Positions 31,645-40,693 of a DNA stretch of 64,000 nucleotides are shown here, piece by piece. This stretch comes from Catellatospora citrea (GTDB taxonomy: Bacteria > Actinomycetota > Actinomycetes > Mycobacteriales > Micromonosporaceae): assembly GCF_003610235.1 (NCBI RefSeq), contig NZ_RAPR01000001.1, positions 7,006,001 through 7,070,000 of the forward strand, in the 5' to 3' direction. The position numbers and the translations under genes were made by a program. Numbering within the stretch: the stretch's first letter is position 1; every line of letters starts with the position of its first letter. Below the pieces are notes generated by a model. It had not been told where the DNA came from, searched no databases, and saw only the letters and a list, made by a program, of their open reading frames with translations.

Positions 31645-34146
31645 TCACGCCGCCGCCGACCTGAGCCGTGCGAGCAGCTCGCTGCGGCTGGCGCAGCCCA
31701 GACGCCGGCGGATCCGGGCCATGTGGTGCTCGACCGTCTTGGCGGAGATGAACAGCTTCTCGCCGATCTGGCGGTAGGTCAGTCCGGCCAGCACGAGGTC
31801 GGCCACCTCCTGCTCGCGCGCGGTGAGCGGGTTCGCGTCGCGGCCCTGGTCGGACCGTCGCACCGCGGCGGGCTCGGCGTCTGCGGCGGCCGGGCGGTCC
31901 GGCTTCGGCTGCAGGAGCCGGGCGTAGTCGAGCAGCGTGGTCATCGTCCGCCGGTCGGCGGTGCGGATGGCGGCCTGCCCGGCGAGTCTGGCCGCGTCCC
32001 AGGGCAGGCCGACGGCGTGCAGCCCCCGGGCGGCGTGTTCGACGGCCGGCAGGTCGACGACGCCGTGCCACACCTGCCACCAGCTTTCGGCTGCGCCGGC
32101 GACCGCGGAGCCGAATCGGGTGTGCCGCGCCCGCGCGAGCGCGGCCACCAGCTTGGCGGCGGCGGTCTCGTCCTCGGCGACGATGGCGGCGTGCAGGCTG
32201 CTCCAGTGCAGCGGCGCCGCCCACAGCGGCGGGTTGCCCAGCCGGTCCAGCAGCAGGTGCGCCTCGTGCAGATGCTCCCGGACCAGGCCGGGTTCACCGG
32301 CCCGCGCCGCCGCGACGGTCACCTCGCCGAGCGGCAGCAGCGTGAACAGGTCCACCGGGTGCCGCAGGAGGGCTTCGCGGGCCTGTTCCCAGCCGCGGAG
32401 CAGTGCGGGCAGGTCGCTGTCGCGGCGCGCGACACCGACCTCCAGCGCCGTGGCGAACAGCTGGTCGCGGGGTTCCAGCGCGGTGCCGTGGCGGGCCGTG
32501 GCGTCGAGGATCCCGGCGGCGGCCGCGGTCTGCCCGCGCATCATGTGGATCCACGCCTGCAGCAGCCGGTGGCGCCGGGTCAGCAGCGACCCGCCGACCC
32601 GGGCCTGCACGGCGCGGGCCAGCACCGAACTGCTGAGGTCGAACTCGCCGCAGTGCAGCCCGACGACCGCGGTGAGCGCGGCCGGGCTGTCCGGCAGGAG
32701 CTCGGCCCGGCCGGCGGGTTCGAGCAGCGCCGCGGCCTGCGTCAGCGACGACAGGGCGGCGGTCGGTGAGCCGGACAGCGTCTCCCGCAAACCTCGGGCC
32801 ATGAGCACGGACGCGCTGGTGAGCAGGGTGGGTGGGGCCGCTGGTGGCTGGTCCGCGGCGGCGTCGAGCAGCTCGGGACGGCCGGTCGCGGTGGCGGCGA
32901 TCGCCGCGAACGCCGCCGCGCCGTCGGTGTCCGACCAGCGGTACAGGTCGGCGCTGCGGCCGAGCTGGCCGCGGTGGGCCAGCGCGGCCGCGGTGACCAT
33001 GGCGGCCTCGGCGCGTACGGCGGGATCCGGTTCGGCCAGTGCCCGGTCCGCCAGGCGCAGTGCGAGGTCGAGGTCGCCGGTCAGCGCGGCCGCGCGTGCC
33101 CAGCGGGCCGGCGAAGCCCTGCCTCCGGCGGCCGCCGCGGCGGCGAGCAGGTCCGCCGCGAGCGCCGGTTCGTCGGCCAGCACCTCGTCCGCGGCCGCCG
33201 CGAGCGGTCCGGTCAGGTGGGCGTCGGGCAGACCGGCCCGGCGCAGCACCCGGACCACGGGCAGGGCCGCGCCGCCGCGCTCCAGTTGGATCTCGGCCAG
33301 GCGCTGCCAGACACCTTCCCGCAGGTCCGTGGGGCTGTGCGCGACGACCGCGTGCCGCACGATCGGGGACAGCCGGCCACTCGGCCCGAGCAGGCCCGCC
33401 GCGCGCGCGGCCGCGTGCATCGCGTCCAGCTCGTCGGCCGTCCTGCCGAGCAGCGCGCAGGCCACCGCGAGCGGCAGGTCCACCCCCGACGCGGCGGCCA
33501 GCAGCAGGCGGCATACGTCGGGCCCCGCGTCGTCGAGGTCGGCGGCGAACGGAGCCAGCGCCGCGGCCGGCAGGTCCACCGCCTCGACGGCCCGCCGGTG
33601 GTCCGGGGCGCCGGCCAGTGCCCGCGCCAGCCGGTCGACGTGTCCGGGCACGCCGCCTGCCTGCGTGTGTACGAAACGGACAGTCGCCGGCGTCGCGTCG
33701 CCGAGCACCGCCGCCAGGAGGGCTGACGTCCGCTCCTCGCTGAACGGGCCGAGGACCAGCGGCGGGCCGTGGCGCCGCAGCACGTCGGTCAGCTCGGCCA
33801 ACGCCGCCGGGCGCGGCCAGGGCCGGTAGGCGACCACGAGCCGGCACCGGTTGCCGGTGAGGAGTTCCCGCAGGTCACGCAGGCTGTCGGGGTCCAGGGT
33901 GTGCGCGTCGTCGACGAGCAGCACGCTGCCGGGGGTACGCGGCGTCGAACGGTCGAGCCGGTGGTCGATGACGGTGACGCCGGCGGCCGTATGGGCGCGG
34001 GCCAGCTCCCGCAGGACCGTGCTCTTGCCGTGCCCGCCGGGAGCCTGCACGGCGACGCCGGCCAGGAAGGGCGCCTGTTCGGCGAGGAAGTCCCGGACGT
34101 CGCCGGGCAGGACGGGGGACTGGGGGATCGTGCGCGGGCGGGGCAC
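31645..34146 (-). CDS. LuxR-family ATPase regulator of the Ini-like locus
   Basis: An 833-residue MalT/LAL-type regulator. Residues about 10-230 are the ATPase (Walker A APGGHGKSTVL; Walker B GSVLLVDDAH). A long Ala/Leu helical-repeat middle follows (about 240-740), and the C-terminal LuxR HTH ends the protein (NPLTAREQEVADLVLAGLTY, then ISAKTVEHHMARIRRRLG). Start is GTG at 34146, 50 bases after the Hsp70 gene. In mycobacteria IniR, a LuxR-type protein, activates iniBAC; by position this protein is the likely activator of the divergent iniB-like promoter. Its ligand is unknown. Confidence 0.9.
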   Translation of the reverse strand: MPRPRTIPQSPVLPGDVRDFLAEQAPFLAGVAVQAPGGHGKSTVLRELARAHTAAGVTVIDHRLDRSTPRTPGSVLLVDDAHTLDPDSLRDLRELLTGNRCRLVVAYRPWPRPAALAELTDVLRRHGPPLVLGPFSEERTSALLAAVLGDATPATVRFVHTQAGGVPGHVDRLARALAGAPDHRRAVEAVDLPAAALAPFAADLDDAGPDVCRLLLAAASGVDLPLAVACALLGRTADELDAMHAAARAAGLLGPSGRLSPIVRHAVVAHSPTDLREGVWQRLAEIQLERGGAALPVVRVLRRAGLPDAHLTGPLAAAADEVLADEPALAADLLAAAAAAGGRASPARWARAAALTGDLDLALRLADRALAEPDPAVRAEAAMVTAAALAHRGQLGRSADLYRWSDTDGAAAFAAIAATATGRPELLDAAADQPPAAPPTLLTSASVLMARGLRETLSGSPTAALSSLTQAAALLEPAGRAELLPDSPAALTAVVGLHCGEFDLSSSVLARAVQARVGGSLLTRRHRLLQAWIHMMRGQTAAAAGILDATARHGTALEPRDQLFATALEVGVARRDSDLPALLRGWEQAREALLRHPVDLFTLLPLGEVTVAAARAGEPGLVREHLHEAHLLLDRLGNPPLWAAPLHWSSLHAAIVAEDETAAAKLVAALARARHTRFGSAVAGAAESWWQVWHGVVDLPAVEHAARGLHAVGLPWDAARLAGQAAIRTADRRTMTTLLDYARLLQPKPDRPAAADAEPAAVRRSDQGRDANPLTAREQEVADLVLAGLTYRQIGEKLFISAKTVEHHMARIRRRLGCASRSELLARLRSAAA

Positions 34147-34196
34147 TGGGGTTCCTCACTGGGGGAGCGGGCGGTCCGGTCTGGTGGTCGGCCCGG

Positions 34197-35471
34197 CTAC
34201 GGAACCCGGCCGCGGGCCTGCGCGAACATGGTCGACGATCTGCTCCTGGGCAGGCTCAGGTCGGTGATGCGCACGGGCGGACGCGGCGGGGCGGGCTCGT
34301 GCCAGGCGACGCCGCCGTCGGGCACCGGGCGGTCGTCGTCCGGGTCGGGTGCGGCGGCGTGCCGGCGCGGCTCGTCGCGCGGTGCCTGCCCGGCTGCGGA
34401 GATCAGCCGCTGTGCCACCAGTGCCGCGCCGATGGCCGCCGCGGGCTGGGGGTCGGCGCAGACGGCGACGTCGCCCGGCAGCTGCTCGCCGATCATCTCG
34501 GCGAGCAGCGGCAGGTGTGCGGCGGCACCGGTGAGCAGCACCCCGTCGAGCTGGTCGGGCCGCAGCCCGGCGTCGCGCACGGTGCGCAGCAGGGTGTCGA
34601 CGAGCAGCAGCAGCATCGGGCGGACCGCCTCGCCGAACGCGGCCCGGCTCACGGGCACGGCCGTCAACCCCAGCGGCAGCGGGACCAGGACCTCGGTCTG
34701 CGCGGCGGTCGTGAACGCCGGCCGTGCTTCGGCGCAGGCCGACTGCAGGTCCAGCAGCGCCAGCCGGATCTGCGGATCCTGCAGGTAGCCGCGCCCGAAC
34801 TCGCGGGTCAGCCGGTCCCGGACCAGCTCGGCCAGCGCCTCGTCGAAGTCGTCGCCGCCGAGCGGGTCGACGCCCTGCCGGCAGCCGGGCATGGTGAAGC
34901 CGGTCGGCGTCCGGCGCACCACGGACGTCTCGAACCCGTTGCCGCACATGCTCAGCACGGCCAGGGTCCGGCGGCCGGACTCGCGGCCGAGGTGTGCCGT
35001 CGCGGCCGCCACGGGCGCGGGCAGCAGGGTCGCCTCGCCGAGCCCGGTGTCCCACAGGGCCCGCCGGAGCAGACCGCGGCGGTGCTCGCCCCAGGCCGCC
35101 GGGTGACTGATCGCCAGGTGTTCGGGGCGGTGTCCGGTCTGTGCCTGTGCCCGTTCGACGGCCCAGTCGGCGAGCACGGCGGTCAGCGTGTGCGGCAGGC
35201 ACGGCTCCCCGGCGACGATCTGTGGGACGACGTCGCCGACCCGCTGCACGAACCCGCGGGCGATGCGGTGGCCGTCGACCATGGGACCTTCGGCGACCTG
35301 GTCGCCGACGGAGAACGCCCCGTCGGCGGCGACCCGCAGCACGGCGGGCACGGTGTGGGCGCCGGCCCCCAGCCGTACCGGCTCCGGCGGGCCCCACGTC
35401 CAGCCTGTGCAGCTCGATCTGGCGGCGCTCAGGTGAGTGCCGCTGAGATCGATCCCTAGGACGTACGACAT
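34197..35471 (-). CDS. Truncated, degenerate Hsp70-family protein
   Basis: A 424-residue actin/Hsp70-fold ATPase domain without the DnaK substrate-binding domain; the last 60 residues are a Pro/Arg/Asp-rich tail. The phosphate-1 loop is kept (GIDLSGTHLSAA), and the adenosine motif is LLTGAAAHLPLL. The phosphate-2 loop, normally DLGGGTFDVS, reads LSMCGNGFETS, so the key Asp and two Gly are replaced and ATP turnover may be impaired. The ATG at 35471 follows GGGAGG. It is divergent from the IniB-like gene and precedes the LuxR gene; Hsp70-like genes recur in actinobacterial Ini-type loci. A regulatory or scaffold role is plausible. Confidence 0.85.
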   Translation of the reverse strand: MSYVLGIDLSGTHLSAARSSCTGWTWGPPEPVRLGAGAHTVPAVLRVAADGAFSVGDQVAEGPMVDGHRIARGFVQRVGDVVPQIVAGEPCLPHTLTAVLADWAVERAQAQTGHRPEHLAISHPAAWGEHRRGLLRRALWDTGLGEATLLPAPVAAATAHLGRESGRRTLAVLSMCGNGFETSVVRRTPTGFTMPGCRQGVDPLGGDDFDEALAELVRDRLTREFGRGYLQDPQIRLALLDLQSACAEARPAFTTAAQTEVLVPLPLGLTAVPVSRAAFGEAVRPMLLLLVDTLLRTVRDAGLRPDQLDGVLLTGAAAHLPLLAEMIGEQLPGDVAVCADPQPAAAIGAALVAQRLISAAGQAPRDEPRRHAAAPDPDDDRPVPDGGVAWHEPAPPRPPVRITDLSLPRSRSSTMFAQARGRVP

Positions 35472-35761
35472 CCGACTCCCTCCCCCGCGGGGCATCGCCC
35501 CGGTGGGCCCCGGCGAGGTCCACGGCGTGTGTATCGTCCTGGCTCCCCCATTCGTTACAGCCAACCTCCCGAACGGGTCCCACGTCACACCGAACAGGCA
35601 TCCCCTAACCCCCTAACGCCCGAGGGGGGTGTTTCCCCCGGCCCCCTGCCGCGGCGATCGGGGTCGCGTCCCCGACGCCCCACGGCACCGGCGGACCCTA
35701 CGGTCGGAGCCGATCAAGAACCACGGATCGACCACCGACACCCCTGAAGGAGACCGTCACC
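35472..35761. promoter_or_regulatory. Divergent Ini promoter region with tandem CCCCTAAC repeats
   Basis: The 290-base gap between hsp70-like and iniB-like genes contains two exact head-to-tail copies of CCCCTAAC (35602-35609, 35610-35617), followed by a small hairpin GGGGG-TGTTT-CCCCC (35625-35639). Tandem half-sites like these fit binding of a LuxR-type activator upstream of the iniB-like promoter. GAAGGAG precedes the ATG at 35762. Confidence 0.5.
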
Positions 35762-36637
35762 ATGGACGGACACCAGACGCTGCGCGACTTCGTGCTGGAG
35801 CTGATCACGGACTCGCAGGCCCGCGCGGCGTTCGAACTGGACCCGGAGGGCAGCCTGCAGGCGGCCGGGCTCGGTGACCTGACCCCGGCCGACGTGCAGG
35901 ACGTCATCCCACTGGTCGCCGATCTCGCCCCGGCCCAGGCCATCGCGAGCCCGGTCCAGTTCGCGCAGAACCTGGGGCTCGACACCCTGCCCACCGACGG
36001 GGCCGCGGCCGTGAGCCAGCTGCAGCACCTCGCCGAACTGCTGCCGACCGGGGCGTACTCGGCCAACAGCGACCTCAACTTCGCGACCCTCGGCGCGGTC
36101 ACCACCGCCCCGGCGCTGTCCGCCCTCGGCGGCGGCCTGTTCGCGCCCACGGTGCTGGGCACCGGAACGGGCACCGCCTTCGGCACCGGCGACGCGACGA
36201 TCGGCCTGACGTCCGAGCACGACGTGTCCGGCACCCTGGACGCCGACCTGACCATCCCCGGCCTGCCCGCCACGGGGCCGCTCCCGGTCGACGGCGGGCC
36301 GCTGCAGCCGGTCGAGGGAACGCTGGGCACCGTCACCTCCGTCATCGACGGCGTGCGCGACCTTCCCGTCCTGGGCACGGTGACCGGCGAACTCGACAGC
36401 GTGCTCGGCGGCACGGGCGGCCTGACCGGTGGCCTGACGGGCGGCCTCGACGGCACGCTCGGCGGCGACGGCGGGGTCGGCGGCCTGCTCGACGGCACCC
36501 TGCACGCCACGACCGACGTCACCGGCGACCTCGGGGCAACGCTCGGCGTCGGCCATGTCACCGGTGACCTCGGCCTGAGCGGCGACGCGCACGCAGGCGG
36601 CACCGGTGTGCTCGGTCTGGCCGACGGCCTGCTCTGA
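35762..36637 (+). CDS. IniB N-terminal domain protein
   Basis: A 291-residue protein. Residues 1-55 are the conserved IniB N-terminal domain (QTLRDFVLELITDSQARAAF, then DPEGSLQAAGLGDLTPADVQ). The remainder is Gly/Thr/Leu/Asp-rich low-complexity sequence with repeats such as GGLTGGLTGGLDGTLGG (near residues 220-237), like mycobacterial IniB and other glycine-rich envelope proteins. There is no classical signal peptide. In Mycobacterium tuberculosis iniB heads the isoniazid/ethambutol-induced iniBAC operon; here it also precedes two dynamin-like genes. A strong hairpin after it suggests it is made in excess over them. Confidence 0.88.
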   Translation: MDGHQTLRDFVLELITDSQARAAFELDPEGSLQAAGLGDLTPADVQDVIPLVADLAPAQAIASPVQFAQNLGLDTLPTDGAAAVSQLQHLAELLPTGAYSANSDLNFATLGAVTTAPALSALGGGLFAPTVLGTGTGTAFGTGDATIGLTSEHDVSGTLDADLTIPGLPATGPLPVDGGPLQPVEGTLGTVTSVIDGVRDLPVLGTVTGELDSVLGGTGGLTGGLTGGLDGTLGGDGGVGGLLDGTLHATTDVTGDLGATLGVGHVTGDLGLSGDAHAGGTGVLGLADGLL

Positions 36638-36662
36638 CCACGCGTTTCACGGACGCACCAAC

Positions 36663-36696
36663 CGGCTGGACCGCACGGCGACGGGCGGTCCAGCCG
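36663..36696 (+). terminator. Hairpin between iniB-like and dynamin genes
   Basis: A perfect 12-base-pair stem (36663-36674 with 36685-36696), 10-base loop, 25 bases after the stop. It could terminate most iniB-like transcripts or protect their 3' end. Confidence 0.6.
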
Positions 36697-36704
36697 ATCA
36701 CTAC

Positions 36705-36733
36705 TTGATAATTCCTCTGATATCGGCAGAATC
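36705..36733 (+). promoter_or_regulatory. Possible internal promoter for the dynamin genes
   Basis: An A+T-rich patch with -35-like TTGATA (36705-36710) and, 17 bases on, AGAATC (36728-36733), 6 bases before the GTG at 36740. If used, the dynamin message would be nearly leaderless. The -10 match is weak. Confidence 0.35.
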
Positions 36734-36739
36734 CATCCC

Positions 36740-38551
36740 GTGATAGCACCAATCTGGCTCGACGTACTCGACGAAACCGCCCGCCTCAGCGCGGCCCACG
36801 GCCGCACCGACCTGGTCGAGTCGGTGCAGCAGAAGCGAACCCAGCTGCTGGACCCCCGGCTGCGCGTCCTCGTCCTGGGCGAGCCCGGACAGGGCAAGAG
36901 CCAGCTCATCAACGGCCTGCTCAACGCCCCGGCCTGCCCGGTCGGCGACGAACTCACCACCGTGCTGCCGACCGTCGTCACGCACGCCGACATCCCGACC
37001 GTCGCGCTGGTCCACACACCTCCCGCCGGCAACCACCCCGGCGGCGCGATCACCGAACCGGACCGCACACCGCTGCCGCTCGACCAGGTCGCGGCCGCGG
37101 TCGCCGGCAAGCTCGGCGGCCACCCCGGCGCGGCGCACGTCGAGATCGGCCTGCCCCGGGCCCTGCTGGGCAGCGGCATGGTGCTGATCGACACCCCCGG
37201 CCTCGACGCGCTCGACCCCACGCAGCTCGACGCGCTCACCGCCTTCGCCCGCGCCGACATCGTCCTGGTCGCCTCCGACGTCAACAGCGAACTGTCGCCG
37301 GCGGAGATCTCGACCATCGGGCACCTGGCGCAGTCGCATGCACGGGTCACCCTGGTGCTCACCAAAATCGACCTGTCACCGCGCTGGCGCGACGCCGCCG
37401 AGCAGTCGCGCCGCCGCCTGGCCGCGATCGGGGTGCGCCCGGCGGTCATCCCCGTCTCCGCCGACCTGCGGCTGCGGGCCGCGGGCAGCAACGACAGCAC
37501 CGTCAACGCCGAATCGGGGTTCCCCGCGCTGCTCGCCCGCCTCAACGCCGACCGGGCCGCCAAGACCGACGAACTGGCCCGCGCCGCCGTCGGACAGCTG
37601 ACCCGTACCGTCGTCGAGCAACTGGCCGCACCGCTGCGCACCGAGCCGGCCGAGGCGCGACCGGAGCCGACCCCCGGGCCGCTGTCACGGCTGCACGAGG
37701 CCCAGCGCACCGTCGACGAGCTGCGCCGGTGCTCCGTACGCTGGCAGCACACGCTCAACGACGAGATGGCCGACCTGCTCTCCGACCTCGAATACGACCT
37801 GCGCGACCGGACCCGCAAGATCCTGCGCAAGGTCGACGAGGTGTTCGACAAGGCCGACCCGCTGTCGGACTGGGACACCTTCGCCCAGTGGCTCGACGAG
37901 AACCTCCTCGAAGCCGACGAGGCCAACCACGGCTGGATGCTCCAGCGCTTCGACGTCATCAGCCGCCGGGTCGCCGAGCACTTCCTCGCCTACGGCCACG
38001 GCGACGGCACCGCACCGGGCTGGTCGCCGACCTCCCGCGACCACCTCACCGAGAACGTGCCGCTCATGGAGCAGCCCTACGTCGAGCGGTTCACCTACGT
38101 CCAGAAGTTCTTCACCGGACTGCGCGGGTCCTACGGCGGCATCCTCATCTTCGGCCTCGCCACGAGCCTGGCCGGCATGCCGCTGATCAACCCCGTTTCG
38201 CTCGGCGCGGGCGCCCTGTTCGGCGCCAAGACGGTCCTGGACGAGAGCCGCGGGCTGCTCAAACGGCGCCAGGCCACGGTGAAGGCGGCCGCCCAGCGCC
38301 ACGTCGACGACTTCTTCCTGCTGGTCAGCAAGGACTGCCGGGACATGGTGCGCCAGCTGCAGCGACTGCTGCGCGACCACTACACGGCACTCACCGAGCA
38401 ACTCCAGCAGCAGATCGTCGAATCCCTGCGCCGCGCCAAGCTGGCGGCCGACGCCGACGTCGCCGAACGCGACCAGCAGATGCGGCAGCTCGCCGTGCTG
38501 CAGGAGCAGGCCCGCCGGCTCGCCGCGGCACCCACCGGAGCCCGGGCATGA
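36740..38551 (+). CDS. Dynamin-like GTPase, IniA type
   Basis: A 603-residue bacterial dynamin. GTPase motifs: G1 LGEPGQGKSQL (residues about 44-54), G3 IDTPGLDALD, and G4 LVLTKIDLS. Long helical stalk regions follow, with a hydrophobic paddle-like segment near residues 465-495 (YGGILIFGLATSLAGMPLIN) for membrane insertion, and a C-terminal charged helix. IniA-type dynamins remodel or repair the plasma membrane under envelope stress. It overlaps the second dynamin gene by 4 bases, so the pair probably forms hetero-oligomers as proposed for IniA/IniC. Start is GTG at 36740. Confidence 0.9.
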   Translation: MIAPIWLDVLDETARLSAAHGRTDLVESVQQKRTQLLDPRLRVLVLGEPGQGKSQLINGLLNAPACPVGDELTTVLPTVVTHADIPTVALVHTPPAGNHPGGAITEPDRTPLPLDQVAAAVAGKLGGHPGAAHVEIGLPRALLGSGMVLIDTPGLDALDPTQLDALTAFARADIVLVASDVNSELSPAEISTIGHLAQSHARVTLVLTKIDLSPRWRDAAEQSRRRLAAIGVRPAVIPVSADLRLRAAGSNDSTVNAESGFPALLARLNADRAAKTDELARAAVGQLTRTVVEQLAAPLRTEPAEARPEPTPGPLSRLHEAQRTVDELRRCSVRWQHTLNDEMADLLSDLEYDLRDRTRKILRKVDEVFDKADPLSDWDTFAQWLDENLLEADEANHGWMLQRFDVISRRVAEHFLAYGHGDGTAPGWSPTSRDHLTENVPLMEQPYVERFTYVQKFFTGLRGSYGGILIFGLATSLAGMPLINPVSLGAGALFGAKTVLDESRGLLKRRQATVKAAAQRHVDDFFLLVSKDCRDMVRQLQRLLRDHYTALTEQLQQQIVESLRRAKLAADADVAERDQQMRQLAVLQEQARRLAAAPTGARA

Positions 38552-40008
38552 GCCACGACGCACCCACCCTCGACGAAGCCGTACGCCGCCTCCTGCAGGA
38601 AGCCTGGCACCTGAGCGGGGAGGACGGCCACGCCGCGGCACAGCTCGACCGCCTGTACGGCCGGCTCCAGGAGCCGCTGCACATCGCCGTCGTCGGGCCG
38701 CGCCGATCGGGAAAGTCCACCGTGGTCAACGGGCTCATCGGAGACCAGGTCGCCCCGCTGCCGCTCGGCGACGGCCACGACGTCGTCACCTGGTACACCG
38801 ACGGCGCGCAACCGCACGTCATCGCATGGACCGCCGACGGCGCCGCCCGGGAACTCGCCACCACCCGCACCACCCGCGGACTGCGGCTGGACCCGCGCAC
38901 CACCCGGAGCTCGGGGATCACCGACCTCAAGGTGGCCTGGCCGGCCCGTTCACTGCGGCACCTGACCCTCGTCGACACCCCCGGCGCCGACCCCGCCGAC
39001 GACGGACACCGCGCCGCGTCCGAGCCCGCCGTCGCCGAAGCCGACGCGATCCTCTACGCGAGCCCGGAGATCCGCGCCACCGACCTGCACCTCCTCCACA
39101 ACGCCCAGCACGGCGCGGTCGCGACGGCGACACCCGTCAACACCGTCATCGTGCTGACCCACGCCGACCAGGTGGGCGGCGGACGCATCGACGCGCTGCT
39201 CACCGCCCGCCAGCTCGCCCGCCGCCACCAGCGCGATCCCGCGGTGACGGCCACCTGCTCAGGCGTCGTCGCCTACGGCGGCCTCGTCGCGCTCGCCGGC
39301 CGCACCCTGTCCGACGCCGACTTCACCGCCGTGGCCGCCATCGCGGCCGCGCCACGCGACGCCCAGGACGCGTGCCTGATGTCAGCCGACCGGTTCGCCG
39401 GCGAGGACTGCCCGCTGCCGGTCGACGCCGACGTGCGCCGCCGACTGCTCCACCGGTTCGGCATCCACGGCGTACGCCTGGCCACGACGCTGGCCCGCAC
39501 CGGCTGCGCCACCCGCACCGAACTCGCCGCCGAACTCGTCCGCCGCAGCGGACTCGCCGAACTCCGCGAAGTCGTCACCGGCTGCTTCGTCGAACGGCGC
39601 ACCGTCCTCAAGGCCCGCACCGCACTGGCGGGCCTGGACCGCCTGGCCGACCGCATGCCCGGCCAGGACGGCGTCCACCTGCGCGCTCGGATCGAACAGC
39701 TGCTCGCCACCGCGCACGACTTCCGCGAACTGCGACTGCTGGCCGCGATGCGGTCCGGGCAGGTCGCGTTCACCGCAGAGGCAGGCGCGGAAGCGCAGCG
39801 GCTTCTGGGCGGCAACGGCACCGACGCCGCGGTCCGGCTGGGCGCCGACCACGAACTGTCCGGCGGCGAGCTGTGGGACCTGACCGCCGACGCCCTGCGC
39901 CGCTGGCAGCAGCACGCCGAGGACCCGCGGCTGGGCCTGCCTGAGCGGCGGGCGGCGGCGGCCGTCGTACGCAGCTGCGAAGGCATGCTGGTCGGCCTCG
40001 GCCGGTGA
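38548..40008 (+). CDS. Dynamin-like GTPase, IniC type
   Basis: A 486-residue dynamin-family GTPase, shorter than its partner. G1 is VGPRRSGKSTVV (near residues 51-62), G3 VDTPGADPAD and G4 IVLTHADQVG. The C-terminal half is helical and charged, and no clear membrane paddle is visible. This mirrors mycobacterial IniC, which is shorter than IniA. The ATG overlaps the preceding stop by 4 bases. It is the last gene of the operon, converging on the response-regulator gene 22 bases away. Confidence 0.88.
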   Translation: MSHDAPTLDEAVRRLLQEAWHLSGEDGHAAAQLDRLYGRLQEPLHIAVVGPRRSGKSTVVNGLIGDQVAPLPLGDGHDVVTWYTDGAQPHVIAWTADGAARELATTRTTRGLRLDPRTTRSSGITDLKVAWPARSLRHLTLVDTPGADPADDGHRAASEPAVAEADAILYASPEIRATDLHLLHNAQHGAVATATPVNTVIVLTHADQVGGGRIDALLTARQLARRHQRDPAVTATCSGVVAYGGLVALAGRTLSDADFTAVAAIAAAPRDAQDACLMSADRFAGEDCPLPVDADVRRRLLHRFGIHGVRLATTLARTGCATRTELAAELVRRSGLAELREVVTGCFVERRTVLKARTALAGLDRLADRMPGQDGVHLRARIEQLLATAHDFRELRLLAAMRSGQVAFTAEAGAEAQRLLGGNGTDAAVRLGADHELSGGELWDLTADALRRWQQHAEDPRLGLPERRAAAAVVRSCEGMLVGLGR

Positions 40009-40030
40009 CGGCACCATCCAGCCGTCGCGG

Positions 40031-40693
40031 TCAGCGGTTGCGTGGCGTCACCAGGCCGGACTCGTACGCGAAGACGACGAGCTGGGCGCGGTCGCGGGCG
40101 TGCAGCTTGGCCATCGCCCGGTTGACGTGGGTCTTCGCGGTCAGCGGGCTGATCACCATGTGCTCGGCGATCCGGTCGTTGGACAGCCCCCGCGCGACCA
40201 GGACGACAGCCTCACGCTCGCGGTTGGTCAGCCATTTCAGGCCGTCACCCGCCCCGGTGCGCGGCGGCTCGGCGACGTACCGGTCGATCAGCCTGCGGGT
40301 GATCGACGGCGCGAGCAGGGCGTCGCCGCGCACCGCCACCCGTACGGCGTGCAGGAAGTCCACCGGCTCGACGTCCTTGACCAGGAACCCGGCCGCGCCG
40401 GCCCGCAGCGCCTCGAAGACGTACTCGTCCAGGCCGTAGTTGGTGAGGATGACGACGTGCACCCCGGCCAGGGCCGGATCCGCGGCTATCCGCCGGGTCG
40501 CCTCGATACCGTCGACGACCGGCATCTGGACGTCGACGAGCGCGACATCCGGCAGATGCCGCCGGGCCAGTTCCACGCCCTGCGCACCGTCGGCGGCCTC
40601 GGCCACCACCTCGATGTCGTCCTCCGCGTCGAGCAGCGCACGGAACCCGCTGCGGATGAGCGGCTGGTCGTCGACGAGCAGGACACGGATCAT
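40031..40693 (-). CDS. NarL-type response regulator
   Basis: A 220-residue two-component regulator: receiver domain with VLLVDDQPLIRSGF, phosphoacceptor Asp in VALVDVQMPVVDG, and Lys in GFLVKDVEP; C-terminal LuxR HTH (LTNREREAVVLVARGLSNDR, then SPLTAKTHVNRAMAKL). Its ATG overlaps the stop of the sensor kinase gene by 4 bases. Likely targets include the divergent DUF6223 gene beyond the kinase (inference). Confidence 0.93.
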   Translation of the reverse strand: MIRVLLVDDQPLIRSGFRALLDAEDDIEVVAEAADGAQGVELARRHLPDVALVDVQMPVVDGIEATRRIAADPALAGVHVVILTNYGLDEYVFEALRAGAAGFLVKDVEPVDFLHAVRVAVRGDALLAPSITRRLIDRYVAEPPRTGAGDGLKWLTNREREAVVLVARGLSNDRIAEHMVISPLTAKTHVNRAMAKLHARDRAQLVVFAYESGLVTPRNR

